From the NCBI RefSeq assembly GCF_014645355.1, contig NZ_BMLS01000007.1:124001-188000 (forward strand): a DNA stretch of 64,000 nucleotides, in the 5' to 3' direction. A model generated the notes under the pieces. That model had not been told where the DNA came from and made no database searches. It worked only from the letters and a program-made list of their open reading frames with translations. The translations under genes and the position numbers were made by a program. Shown here in pieces: positions 28,625 to 37,980 of this stretch. The stretch is from Bowmanella pacifica. Lineage in GTDB: Bacteria > Pseudomonadota > Gammaproteobacteria > Enterobacterales > Alteromonadaceae. Numbering within the stretch: the stretch's first letter is position 1; each line of letters starts with the position of its first letter.

Positions 28625-29749
28625 ATGCAGGTACTATTTATTACCGGACAAAATCAATATGGTGTTGTCAGTCATTTTCTTGATGGCATGCGAGAGGACT
28701 TAGAATCAGTCGGTGTACGCACAGACAGTTTGTCAGTCGAATCAGAACAACATATCCACAGAGATTTGCCTCAACTTTTGCCACTGCAAGAGTATGACCA
28801 GCTCATCAGTTTTAATGGTATGGGGCTGCATTTGGAACAGGCTGAACTCTCTGTGCCGCAATATCTTAAACAAAGGCCAGTCTGGGTTTTTTGTGTCGAC
28901 CACCCCATGCATATTCTGAAGCGCATTATCGGCTTGAATGTCATCCTGCTCTGCGTCGATGAAGAACACGTGAGCTTTGCGCAGCTGTGCGGATTTAACG
29001 CCAGGTTATTCCCCCATGCTATTGGTAAGCAGCAACTTGCCAACACCTCAATGATGCCGCTGGAGGATAAAAGCAACGAGGTTGTTTTCCCGGTCTCTTA
29101 CATGGACTCTGGCAGCCATCGACAGGCACTGACACCATACTGGTCACAAATCGGGCATTGGGTAGAACAAAGTCGCTCGGTAACCCGTTTTATGCAATTT
29201 ATTGGCGTGCTTCCCATAGGAAACCGGCCTGCTAGCTTGACCCTGAATGAACAAATATTAAGGCTGTGTGTCACCGTCGATAGCTATCTGCGCGCCAAAC
29301 AACGGGAGGCCTGCCTGCATTTTTTTGCACAACAAAATGTGAACTTAACCGTGATTGGCAGGAATTCGCATTGCTACCAATCCATTGCGCCCACGCATCA
29401 ATACCTAAACGCCATGGACTTTACAGATCTGCAGCAAAAAATCGCCGCAGCACGTTATGTGGTGCACAATTCTCCAGGCTTTGAGCGTGGCTTACATGAA
29501 CGGGTTATCTATCCGTTAGCCTTAGGTACACTGGTGCTGACCTTTGAAACACCCTATGTAAATCAAACCTTTCCCCAGGTCTGCCTGGATGCCAAGCAAT
29601 CTAGCGGGCAAATTAGCGACAAAGAGTACCAGCAACGCCGTAAACAGGCTCACCAACAAATCGAGCAACAACATTGCTGGCACCATCAGCTACGCAAACT
29701 TTTTACCTCGCCGACCACAAGTCCAGACAGCAATGGCAGAACGAGATGA
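28625..29749 (+). CDS. CgeB-like glycosyltransferase, probable
   Basis: 374 residues, no membrane segment. The C-terminal third has the GT-B donor-half pattern seen in CgeB/GT1-like enzymes: NLTVIGRNSH, YLNAMDF, LQQKIAAARYVVHNSP, GLHERVIYPLALGTLVLTFE (about 240-330). The N-terminal half looks like a second Rossmann-like domain (LFITGQNQYGVVSHFLDGM). AAGGA stands ~7 bases before the ATG. First gene of the rightward sugar block; donor and acceptor unknown. Flagellin glycosylation is inferred from context. Confidence 0.6.
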   Translation: MQVLFITGQNQYGVVSHFLDGMREDLESVGVRTDSLSVESEQHIHRDLPQLLPLQEYDQLISFNGMGLHLEQAELSVPQYLKQRPVWVFCVDHPMHILKRIIGLNVILLCVDEEHVSFAQLCGFNARLFPHAIGKQQLANTSMMPLEDKSNEVVFPVSYMDSGSHRQALTPYWSQIGHWVEQSRSVTRFMQFIGVLPIGNRPASLTLNEQILRLCVTVDSYLRAKQREACLHFFAQQNVNLTVIGRNSHCYQSIAPTHQYLNAMDFTDLQQKIAAARYVVHNSPGFERGLHERVIYPLALGTLVLTFETPYVNQTFPQVCLDAKQSSGQISDKEYQQRRKQAHQQIEQQHCWHHQLRKLFTSPTTSPDSNGRTR

Positions 29750-29831
29750 AAGTGAGGATTTTCCCAGTCGAGCCGATAACACATAAGGCCCTTGTGTTAA
29801 ACAACCTCAAATTACCCGGCAGGATAGATAG

Positions 29832-30533
29832 ATGAATATTGTGGTTATTCCAGCCCGAGGCGGAAGCAAACGCATTCCTCGTAAAAACATAAAAGACTTC
29901 TGTGGCAAGCCCATGCTCGCTCATTCTATTACCTGTGCATTACAAAGCGGCGTGGTGGACAAGGTGGTGGTGTCAACTGACGATGAGGAAATTGCTGAAG
30001 TGGCCAAAAGCTATGGCGCCGAGGTACCTTTTCTACGCCCACCACAATTAGCCGATGATTATGTGGGAACTAGCCCGGTCGTTAGGCATGCTATCGAAGC
30101 GCTGCGTAAACTCGATTGGCCCCTTGAGTATGTAGCATGTATCTATGCCACGGCCCCGCTGCTTTCCCCGCGTTTAGTCGCCAGCGCTTACCAGCAGCTT
30201 ATTGCAGAACAAGCAGACTATGTATTTGCCGCCGCTCGCTTCTCCTTTCCTATTCAGCGCGCCATTATGCAAACAGAATCCGGTGGTGTGACACCTTTTG
30301 ACCCGGTCGGTATCACTCAACGCTCTCAGGATCTCCCCCCTGCGTTTCATGATGCCGGGCAGCTTTACTGGGGTCACTACCGTACCTGGCTTGATCTAGA
30401 TAAGCGAATCTTCAGTCCAAGCTCACAAATGATCGTACTGCCTGACTACCTGGTTCAAGATATTGATACGCTGGATGACTGGAAGCGCGCCGAATTACTT
30501 TACAAGTTACTGAAACAAGAGGGATATCTTTGA
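29832..30533 (+). CDS. pseF: Pseudaminic acid cytidylyltransferase PseF
   Basis: 233 residues. Activates pseudaminic acid with CTP to CMP-Pse. The CTP-binding PARGGSKRIPRKNI motif is at 8-21, FCGKPMLAHSI follows, and STDDEEIAEVA and the C-terminal DIDTLDDWKRAELLY are typical. The stop overlaps the TTG start of pseG, so translation is coupled. Confidence 0.92.
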   Translation: MNIVVIPARGGSKRIPRKNIKDFCGKPMLAHSITCALQSGVVDKVVVSTDDEEIAEVAKSYGAEVPFLRPPQLADDYVGTSPVVRHAIEALRKLDWPLEYVACIYATAPLLSPRLVASAYQQLIAEQADYVFAAARFSFPIQRAIMQTESGGVTPFDPVGITQRSQDLPPAFHDAGQLYWGHYRTWLDLDKRIFSPSSQMIVLPDYLVQDIDTLDDWKRAELLYKLLKQEGYL

Positions 30534-31567
30534 GGGTCCTGATTAGGGTCGATGGCTCAGTACAAATTGGCACCGGGCATATCATGCGTTGCCAGGCGTT
30601 AGCGGCGCGCTTAAGCCCCCACGCCGATATCACTTTTGTTTGTCGTGCAGAAACCGGGCATCTGGGGCAACTGATAGCGGCGCAAGGCTTTAAGCTATTG
30701 ATGTTACCCGCCACAGCACCGCTTAACGAACAACAAGATGCAGCAGCCTGTTTGCAACATCTTGATAAGCACTACGACTTACTGATTATTGACCACTATG
30801 CATTAGGCGCAAAATACAGCCAGGCGATGCGCGGACAATGCCGCTATATCATGGTGATCGACGATCTGGCTAACCGCTCACACGATTGCGATATCTTGCT
30901 TGATCAGAATCTGTTCCCCGATGCGCCATCACGCTACACCGCGCTTGTGCCAGCCTCTTGCCATCTTATGCTGGGGCCGCGCTTTGCGCTGCTGCGGGAA
31001 GAGTTCTATCAGAGTGCTCCACCAAGGCAGCACAACAGAATACTGGTAAACTTTGGTGGCAGTGATGCCCAAAATATGACTGGCATGGCAATAGACGCCC
31101 TAGGGCAATTAAAGCTCAGCGATATTCACGCCGATATTGTTATTGGTGCCAGTCATCCCCGGCGAGAAGCGCTTGTACTGCAACTTGCAGAGCAGGAAAA
31201 TTTCACCCTGCACGTGCAGTGTAACTACATGGCCAAGTTAATGCATCAAGCCAGTTTAATGCTGGGTAGCGGCGGTACCAGCCACTGGGAAAGATGTATC
31301 TGCGCCCTCCCAGGGCTAGTGGTAACCGTGGCCGACAATCAGGAAGCCACCACCCGTTATCTCGCAGAGCAAGGTGCATGCCTGTGGTTGGGTAAGGCAG
31401 AAGAGATGAGTGCCAGCTACTTAGCCGCACAACTGGATAAGTATCTTCAGCTGCCCGACCAGCTAGAGACCATGTCACGTGCCGCCAATAAAATAGTGCC
31501 GACCAGTGCTGGCACTCACTATGTGATAGAAGAAATTGACAGAATCATCAGAGGTATAAATGGCTAG
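30530..31567 (+). CDS. pseG: UDP-2,4-diacetamido-2,4,6-trideoxy-L-altrose hydrolase PseG
   Basis: 345 residues from a TTG inside the pseF stop. Releases UDP from the Pse precursor. RVDGSVQIGTGHIMRC at 6-21 contains His17, the catalytic His of the C. jejuni enzyme. The GT28-like C-terminal half has NFGGSD and MLGSGGTSHWERCICALPGLV. Slightly longer than C. jejuni PseG (274), but no GNAT (PseH) domain is fused. Confidence 0.92.
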   Translation: MRVLIRVDGSVQIGTGHIMRCQALAARLSPHADITFVCRAETGHLGQLIAAQGFKLLMLPATAPLNEQQDAAACLQHLDKHYDLLIIDHYALGAKYSQAMRGQCRYIMVIDDLANRSHDCDILLDQNLFPDAPSRYTALVPASCHLMLGPRFALLREEFYQSAPPRQHNRILVNFGGSDAQNMTGMAIDALGQLKLSDIHADIVIGASHPRREALVLQLAEQENFTLHVQCNYMAKLMHQASLMLGSGGTSHWERCICALPGLVVTVADNQEATTRYLAEQGACLWLGKAEEMSASYLAAQLDKYLQLPDQLETMSRAANKIVPTSAGTHYVIEEIDRIIRGING

Positions 31568-32609
31568 TATTACTATCGGTCACCACCAAATTGGCCCAGA
31601 CCACCCGCCTTTTATCATTGCGGAAATGTCTGGTAATCACGGCCAATCAATAGAAAAAGCCAAAGCACTCATTGATGCTGCTGCCAACGCAGGCGCCCAC
31701 GCCCTAAAGCTGCAAACCTACACACCAGATACCATTACGTTGGATGTACATGAACGTGAATTTTTTATCGCGGATCCAAATAGTCTGTGGCAGGGAAATT
31801 CGCTCTATAACCTGTATCAGGAAGCCATGACGCCCTGGGAATGGCATCAGGAATTGTTTGATTATGCCAGCAGTAAAGGGTTAGTAGCGTTTAGCACGCC
31901 TTTTGATCTGACTGCGGTTGATTTTTTGCAAAGTCTCAACGTTCCCTGTTACAAGATCGCCTCGTTTGAAAACATCGATCATGCCCTGCTAGCCGCCGTG
32001 GCAAAAACCGGCAAACCGGTGATTGTCTCCACCGGCATGGCCAGTCAGACAGAAATAGCCGAGTCAGTGGAGGTACTGCGCGCCGCGGGCTGTAAAGACC
32101 TTATCCTGTTAAAGTGCACCAGTAATTATCCTGCCCGGCCTGTGGATGCCAATCTGCGTACTATTCCTCATCTGGCCGAGCTATTTAACTGCCAGGTAGG
32201 CTTATCGGATCACACCCCAGGGGTAGGCGTTGCCGTGGCTGCCGTTGCGCTAGGCGCGACCGTAGTGGAAAAGCACTTCGTACTGGATAGAAATGGCGGA
32301 GAAGTTGACGCGGAATTTTCCCTCGAACCCCATGAAGTCAAGATGTTAGTAGAAGAAACCGAGCGCGCCTGGACAGCCCTTGGCAAAGTCCATTACGGCT
32401 GTACAGATAAGGAATTAGCATCCAGAGTCCATCGTCGCTCCTTGTACATCGCCGAAAATGTCAAAGCTGGGGACATATTAACAGAGAAGAATCTGCGTTC
32501 CGTGCGACCGGGCTTGGGCTTACCCCCCAAATACCTGCCCTTGTTATTGGGTAAAGTGATCAAAACCGATGCCCCCAAGGGCACACCAATGAGCTGGGAG
32601 TTGATCTGA
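31560..32609 (+). CDS. pseI: Pseudaminic acid synthase PseI
   Basis: 349 residues. Condenses 2,4-diacetamido-trideoxy-altrose with PEP. NeuB TIM barrel (FIIAEMSGNHGQSIEKA at 17-33; KIASFE; STGMAS; LKCTSNYPA; GLSDHT; EKHFVLDR) followed by a SAF/antifreeze-like domain from about 285. Overlaps pseG by 8 bases and lies two bases before the licD-type gene. Confidence 0.95.
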   Translation: MASITIGHHQIGPDHPPFIIAEMSGNHGQSIEKAKALIDAAANAGAHALKLQTYTPDTITLDVHEREFFIADPNSLWQGNSLYNLYQEAMTPWEWHQELFDYASSKGLVAFSTPFDLTAVDFLQSLNVPCYKIASFENIDHALLAAVAKTGKPVIVSTGMASQTEIAESVEVLRAAGCKDLILLKCTSNYPARPVDANLRTIPHLAELFNCQVGLSDHTPGVGVAVAAVALGATVVEKHFVLDRNGGEVDAEFSLEPHEVKMLVEETERAWTALGKVHYGCTDKELASRVHRRSLYIAENVKAGDILTEKNLRSVRPGLGLPPKYLPLLLGKVIKTDAPKGTPMSWELI

Positions 32610-32611
32610 GT

Positions 32612-33529
32612 ATGTCTGTATTACTGTTTGGGGCCAGCAAGGCCGGGGAATTTTTCTTAAGCCAACACCCTGAACTGAATGTCCTTGGCTTTGTGGACAA
32701 CGATCCTGCCCGCCAAGGGGAGACGTTCCACGGCATACAGATATTTGCACCAGAACGAATTGCTGAGCTTAGCTTTGATAGGATTGTCATCACCAGCCAA
32801 TGGGCCGACGCCATTCGTACCCAGTTGATAAATGAATTAGGCGTTGCCCCTGAACAGATTGAGGTGCCAACCAAGCAGCAGGTCAAGGCCAACCTACCCT
32901 TTTCTCACCCGCCGACCCTGGCATTAGCCCAGAGCCTACTGACACGTCTGAACACATTTTTGCGCGCTAGGGGAATTCGCGCCTGTTTAGACTCAGGAAC
33001 CTTGCTTGGCGCCATCCGCCATCAAGATTTTATTCCCTGGGATGACGATATTGATTTGGCCATTGATGCCAGTGAGTTTTCCAGCTTGATCGCCGCGATT
33101 CCGGAGTTCTATCACCAGCTTCCAGAGCAAGAAAGGCTGGATTGGCAGGTGGTTTTGCTCAGAGTAGACGGTGAGGATTGCTGCATTAATATTGAGTTTA
33201 TAAACAAATCCGCTTCAGACTTTGTACCTTTTGACTTAAGCCTGCAAATGCGAAGATTGCAAGGTTCTCATTCTGAGCTGGTTTCCTCTTCAGGACTGTT
33301 CTTTGCCCCGGCTGAACATTTTGCTCAGTATGACGAGCTCCGCTTTCTTGAGCAGCCATTTTATATCCCCACCAAGGCCGACGAATTTCTAACCTTTATG
33401 TATGGCAACTGGAAAGAGCCCAAACAAGGCACGAAGATCACCGAATACCAAAATCGGCGCGCCCAATTACCGGTCGAAGAGATGAAAGCCCGGGTGAGTA
33501 AGCGGCTTTTAGTGGACGTTAAACAATGA
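32612..33529 (+). CDS. LicD-family phosphotransferase with N-terminal Rossmann-like module
   Basis: 305 residues. Residues 1-~85 form a small Rossmann-like unit (LLFGASKAGEFF, GFVDNDP, IVITSQWADAI). From about 105 comes the LicD domain: CLDSGTLLGAIRHQDFIPWDDDIDLAI, with Asp127 and the DDDID metal cluster at 144-148. LicD/fukutin-like proteins transfer phosphocholine or phospho-alditol from CDP-linked donors to sugars. In a tight operon with pseI and the ATP-grasp gene. A TagD-like gene at 48.5-48.9 kb could provide a CDP-alditol donor (inference). Confidence 0.85.
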   Translation: MSVLLFGASKAGEFFLSQHPELNVLGFVDNDPARQGETFHGIQIFAPERIAELSFDRIVITSQWADAIRTQLINELGVAPEQIEVPTKQQVKANLPFSHPPTLALAQSLLTRLNTFLRARGIRACLDSGTLLGAIRHQDFIPWDDDIDLAIDASEFSSLIAAIPEFYHQLPEQERLDWQVVLLRVDGEDCCINIEFINKSASDFVPFDLSLQMRRLQGSHSELVSSSGLFFAPAEHFAQYDELRFLEQPFYIPTKADEFLTFMYGNWKEPKQGTKITEYQNRRAQLPVEEMKARVSKRLLVDVKQ

Positions 33530-34473
33530 CCTTACGCGTCATGCTAAGCAGTGCCGGTGCCAAAGTTCCTCTATTGAGGGCGCTGGAGCACGCAGTAAAA
33601 ACACTCTCGCCGACAGGACAGGTAATAGCCGCTGACCTTTCAGACCAAGTGGTTTGCCGCTACCTTGCCAATGAATTCTGGGCCATGCCGGCAACCGAAG
33701 ATGCACAACTCGATAATATCCTGCGCGGCTGCCAGCAACAGAATATCAGCCATATTCTGCCAAGCAGGGATGGGGAGTTATTGTTTTGGGCAAAACATCA
33801 GGTATTCTTTCGCCAGCACGGTGTAGACATACTGGTAGCCCCCACAGATGCAATTACCCAATGCCTGGACAAACTGACCTTCGCACAGCTCACCACTGAT
33901 TTTGACGGGGTGATCATTCCAGCCAGTCGCAAAGCCTGCGAGTTGTCTGCTCCCCGCTTAGTTGTCAAAGAGCGTTTTGGTGCAGGCAGTCAATCTTTGG
34001 GCTTAAATTTAAACCACAGCCAAGCACTGCAACATGCACAACAACTCAGCCAGCCGATATTTCAACCCTTCGTAAAAGGACAGGAAATCAGTATTGACGC
34101 CTGGCTTAGTCGTGACCATCAACTAAAGGGGCATATTTGCCGCTACCGCGAAAAGGTCGTACATGGCGAGTCGCAAGTCAGCAGCACCGTGACTTTGCCC
34201 CAGTTCGACAGCGTTATTCGAGCCTTATTGGAAAGCTTAAGGCTAAGTGGACCTGTGGTATTACAAGCCATTATCGATAACGACGGCGGGCTGAATGTCA
34301 TTGAATGTAACAGCCGTTTTGGCGGCGCTTCCACCTTAGGCATTAGAGCGGGTGTAGATAGCCTTTACTGGAGTCTGGCCGAAAGCCTGGGTCATGACCT
34401 GAGTGGGCTCCCCTTTACCCCAGCCTCACAGCCCATTCGCCAAGTGCGCCATGCAAGCGACCATTATTTATGA
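33526..34473 (+). CDS. ATP-grasp ligase
   Basis: 315 residues. CarB-like ATP-grasp: LVVKERFGAGSQSLG (about 144-158, Lys and glycine loop) and the Mg site VIECNSRFGGAS near 260-271; pre-ATP-grasp Rossmann region at the N-terminus. Such enzymes join a carboxylate to an amine or thiol. It overlaps both neighbours by 4 bases (ATGA type), so it is tied to LicD and HAD functions. It could add an acyl or aminoacyl group to the sugar; substrate unknown. Confidence 0.85.
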   Translation: MTLRVMLSSAGAKVPLLRALEHAVKTLSPTGQVIAADLSDQVVCRYLANEFWAMPATEDAQLDNILRGCQQQNISHILPSRDGELLFWAKHQVFFRQHGVDILVAPTDAITQCLDKLTFAQLTTDFDGVIIPASRKACELSAPRLVVKERFGAGSQSLGLNLNHSQALQHAQQLSQPIFQPFVKGQEISIDAWLSRDHQLKGHICRYREKVVHGESQVSSTVTLPQFDSVIRALLESLRLSGPVVLQAIIDNDGGLNVIECNSRFGGASTLGIRAGVDSLYWSLAESLGHDLSGLPFTPASQPIRQVRHASDHYL

Positions 34474-35153
34474 TTTTTATTTTTGATTTAGACGATACCT
34501 TGTACGACGAACGCCAATATGTTGAAAGTGGCTTTCAAGCAGTGGCTGATATGGCACAGCAGCGCTGGGGACTGGATAAAACACAAAGTTTTGCCAGGCT
34601 AATTAACCTACTCGACAGCCAGGGACGAGGGCGCATTTTTGACGACTGGCTGGCGGCACATTCATTGGCAAACAAAGGCAATATTCAGGCCTGCGTGCGC
34701 AGCTATCGACGGCATAAACCCAGTCTAAAGATGCCCGAAGCGCATCTTGCTCTGCTAAACGAACTCCCTAAACCACTCTACCTGGTCACTGACGGGCATA
34801 AAATAGTTCAGCAGAATAAAGTTGATGCCCTCGGCATCGGCCCTTTATTCAAACGGGTATTTATCACCCACCGCTTCGGCATACAGCATGCTAAGCCATC
34901 TACCCATTGTTTTGAGTTGATAAAAAAGGCCGAGGGCTGCGACTGGCAAGATATGCTGTACATTGGTGACAACCCAGCCAAAGATTTTGTCAATCTGAAT
35001 AAGCTGGGTATGCAGACAGTTCGCGTGCTGACCGGGGTGCATAGGGATGTGCAAGTCCCCCCTGCAGTTGATGCCACCAATACTATCCAGACCCTAGTGG
35101 GATTATCGCCTACCCTTGAAGAATCAGCGAGCAGGCTGTCGCCTAATTCTTAG
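34470..35153 (+). CDS. HAD-superfamily phosphatase
   Basis: 227 residues. FDLDDTLYDE at 5-14 gives nucleophile Asp6 and Asp8; LVTDGHK is motif II; HAKPSTHCF motif III; YIGDNPAKDF motif IV; cap C1 between. A small-molecule phosphatase, probably of a sugar phosphate or phospho-alditol in the same operon. Last gene at normal GC before the AT-rich cassette. Confidence 0.87.
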   Translation: MIFIFDLDDTLYDERQYVESGFQAVADMAQQRWGLDKTQSFARLINLLDSQGRGRIFDDWLAAHSLANKGNIQACVRSYRRHKPSLKMPEAHLALLNELPKPLYLVTDGHKIVQQNKVDALGIGPLFKRVFITHRFGIQHAKPSTHCFELIKKAEGCDWQDMLYIGDNPAKDFVNLNKLGMQTVRVLTGVHRDVQVPPAVDATNTIQTLVGLSPTLEESASRLSPNS

Positions 35154-35299
35154 AGAGGTTCACTCAATTTGTTAAGCAACTTGTCGATAACCAATATAGA
35201 GGTAATAGCATTTAATTGTGCTGTTGATAAATCACGCTCGTGTTCATTAGTTCACCAGCGTCATATTACCCCGTACAGAACGCGCGTTAAGGCAGTATT

Positions 35300-36187
35300 A
35301 TGAAAAAAATGACTGTGTTAGAAAAACATGGATTTCAAGGCATTAGTCGATGGCCAACTCAAGAGCAACTTCGGAAACCCGGAGCTGTTGCTGACTACTT
35401 TATGAATGGATACGCACCTAATGAACCATTGATTTCCAAATCGAACAATGTGACTGCTTTTGGCTCCTGTTTTGCTGGAAATGTATCGAGATATATGCGT
35501 CAAAAAGGCTACTCTGTGAATGGACACGATTGGGATCATAATCAGTCTGACATAATCAGAATTGACGAAATAATGGTTCACACTCCAGCCCTATTAATGC
35601 AATTTGAGTGGGCTTTTTCTAACAGAACGTTAGAGTCAATTTTCATAGGCGGTGCAGAAGAGAAAATTCAAACCTATCATAATTTAGAAAAGTGCCGAGA
35701 ATTAATAAGAAAAACCGATTTTTTCATCATCACTTTAGGATTGACTGAAGCTTGGTATGACAAAGAAAAAAAACAATATCTTTGGAAGTTTGTACCAAAT
35801 AAAAAGCTAAACTCGGGACGATTTGAGAATCGCTTTGTTAAATTTTCAGAAAACTTAGAAAACATAAAGAGAATTTATAACCTTATTAGAGCCAATTTAC
35901 CGTCCGCGAAAATATTATTCACATTATCTCCAATTCCTTTACTTGGCTCATACCAGGGACGCTCAGTGATTAGTGCTAATACAGCTTCAAAGTCAACTTT
36001 AAAGGCTGCACTTCATGAGTTTTTAGCTAACACGTTAGAGCAAGATCCAGCACTATATTACTTTCCCTCATATGAATTAATAAACCACTATATAGAAGAT
36101 CCTTGGATGGAAGATAAAAGGCACTTAAAACAAGATGCCATTATAAAAATAATGGAAATATTTGATTATTACTATTTAAAATATTAA
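35300..36187 (+). CDS. GSCFA-domain protein
   Basis: 295 residues. The family's defining string AFGSCFAGNVSRYM is at 53-66, and ILFTLSPIPLLGSY and SKSTLKAALHEF follow, as in GSCFA/SGNH-like proteins, thought to be esterases or acyltransferases. No signal peptide. A strongly AT-rich gene, first of the cassette. It may O-acylate or deacylate the glycan (inference). Confidence 0.82.
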   Translation: MKKMTVLEKHGFQGISRWPTQEQLRKPGAVADYFMNGYAPNEPLISKSNNVTAFGSCFAGNVSRYMRQKGYSVNGHDWDHNQSDIIRIDEIMVHTPALLMQFEWAFSNRTLESIFIGGAEEKIQTYHNLEKCRELIRKTDFFIITLGLTEAWYDKEKKQYLWKFVPNKKLNSGRFENRFVKFSENLENIKRIYNLIRANLPSAKILFTLSPIPLLGSYQGRSVISANTASKSTLKAALHEFLANTLEQDPALYYFPSYELINHYIEDPWMEDKRHLKQDAIIKIMEIFDYYYLKY

Positions 36188-36208
36188 ACAATAGCCTGAG
36201 AAATAGCC

Positions 36209-37093
36209 ATGCATATTCCTCCTTTAGAACTAAAAAATCTTGTCGATGTAAACTGTCCGCTGTGTGGAAACTGCTCTCCTAAAAGAATAACGCAAAAAGG
36301 ACAGTTTTCACTAACATGCAATGTGTCCATCTGCGAAAATGATGGATTGGTGTATTTGACTCCTCGTTGGAGTAAACCCAAGTATAATCAGTTTTACCGA
36401 GAAGAATATGATAATTACTATAGAAGTAGTCGAAGTAAAGAGGATGAAAAAAAAGTCCACTCCAAGTGCATAGAGTTAATTATGCAACGGCTTTCAAGTA
36501 TCCAAGTAGGCCAAGCCCAAAAAAGTGTATTAGATATTGGGGCAGGAATGGGATATTCACTTTCATGGCTAAAGGAAAATTACAAAAATTTTGAAGTTTA
36601 CGCTGCTATTGAACCATCAAGCGAATGTAAGAAAAACATAGAGAGTAGTGACTTCATCCAATACATAACTGATGATCTGGATTCTAATTGGGATGCCGGA
36701 AAGTTTGATTTAATTATACTAAGACACGTGTTAGAGCATTTCATGTCCCCAATATCTTCTCTCAAAAAAGTTGCTCAACATATGAAGAATGATAGCTTTG
36801 CTTATATAGCTGTACCAGACATGATGAATCCTAAAGGTGAGTTAGAAAATTATTGGTTCAGAACCGTACATACTTTCTACTTCTCTAAGGAAACCTTGGT
36901 AAAATCTGCTAATATGGCAGGTTTAGAAGCGGTCATAATAGGGCAAGAAAACTCCGAGCTTTGGGGAGTATTTAAATTGTCAAATAAAAAACCAATAGAA
37001 TTCAATGAAAAAAACACATACAAAAGGCAAATGACTGTAATAAATAAACATTTAAATAAAAGAAAAATCAAAGATACTACATCGATAGTATAA
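36209..37093 (+). CDS. SAM methyltransferase with N-terminal zinc ribbon
   Basis: 294 residues. Cys16, Cys19, Cys37 and Cys42 form a zinc-ribbon-like element, as in sugar C- or N-methyltransferases of the TylCIII type. SAM motif I VLDIGAGMG is at 107-115, and RHVLEHF and AYIAVPD are further family marks. Likely methylates a nucleotide sugar or a nonulosonate. AT-rich; 14 bases before the PhyH gene. Confidence 0.83.
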   Translation: MHIPPLELKNLVDVNCPLCGNCSPKRITQKGQFSLTCNVSICENDGLVYLTPRWSKPKYNQFYREEYDNYYRSSRSKEDEKKVHSKCIELIMQRLSSIQVGQAQKSVLDIGAGMGYSLSWLKENYKNFEVYAAIEPSSECKKNIESSDFIQYITDDLDSNWDAGKFDLIILRHVLEHFMSPISSLKKVAQHMKNDSFAYIAVPDMMNPKGELENYWFRTVHTFYFSKETLVKSANMAGLEAVIIGQENSELWGVFKLSNKKPIEFNEKNTYKRQMTVINKHLNKRKIKDTTSIV

Positions 37094-37107
37094 AAAAAGA
37101 GCCTATA

Positions 37108-37971
37108 ATGAAACAAATCCCTCCCCCCTTCAGCGAAATTGAAAGAAACTCAATCAGGAAGAAATTATATACAGAAGGGTATGCCTTGATCAAAAATGCT
37201 TTTAAAATATCAGACATAGAAAAGCTAGATCTTCATATAACTGAGCACTTTAAGAAAAGTGGAATAATTCATAGATATGGAAAAGCACAGCCTAACATCA
37301 TAAATGAGAATAGAGAATTTGAGTGGGTCTTAACTCAACCAAAGATTCTTGACATTATGAGATCCATCTTTGACGATAAGATTTTTTATTTTACTGGACA
37401 TGCAGATATTCATAGAAATATAAACTTCGGCTGGCATAAAGATGATGGGAGAGGCCGCTACTTTAATGGGGATTACATGTCTGACGAAAATTGCCAAGTT
37501 TATAAAATAGGTATATACACGGGAGATCATAGCAAGGATAAAGGGGGCTTAACAGTTAAACCTGGATCGCACTTGGTTGAAAGAAGTGAAAGCATGGAAG
37601 AAATCTCTATTCCTTCAGAACCTGGAGATGTTGTTATATTTGATGTGAGAATAACACATAAAGGAAAACAGAGAGACTGGCTGGAAAGAAAATTCCTATC
37701 AATAGGAAAATTTCTAGGAGATAGAGACAACACTTGTAAATTTGGTGAAGTTATATTTAATTTATACAATCAAATCATTGGAAAGTCTTCTAAAAAGGCT
37801 ATGTTTTTTACTGTAGGTGCCAATAATAGTCAAACTATAAAATTTTCCATAGAAAATATGAAACGACAAATTCAGCAAACTGGCAGGAATATCTCTACCC
37901 CTCATGCTGACTTCCTAAAAAGAATAGAGCTGGCAGGCATGCTCTATCCAAACTTCAAACAATTGCTTTAG
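37108..37971 (+). CDS. Phytanoyl-CoA dioxygenase (PhyH)-family oxygenase
   Basis: 287 residues. Fe(II)/2-oxoglutarate oxygenase: His110-Lys-Asp112 (FGWHKDD) and distal His184 (RITHKGKQR) make the iron triad; GGLTVKPGSH at 146-155 and FDVRITH are PhyH landmarks. Could hydroxylate or oxidise a sugar intermediate made in this locus. AT-rich; followed 9 bases later by the CMP-synthetase. Confidence 0.83.
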   Translation: MKQIPPPFSEIERNSIRKKLYTEGYALIKNAFKISDIEKLDLHITEHFKKSGIIHRYGKAQPNIINENREFEWVLTQPKILDIMRSIFDDKIFYFTGHADIHRNINFGWHKDDGRGRYFNGDYMSDENCQVYKIGIYTGDHSKDKGGLTVKPGSHLVERSESMEEISIPSEPGDVVIFDVRITHKGKQRDWLERKFLSIGKFLGDRDNTCKFGEVIFNLYNQIIGKSSKKAMFFTVGANNSQTIKFSIENMKRQIQQTGRNISTPHADFLKRIELAGMLYPNFKQLL

Positions 37972-37980
37972 TGTAGAAAA

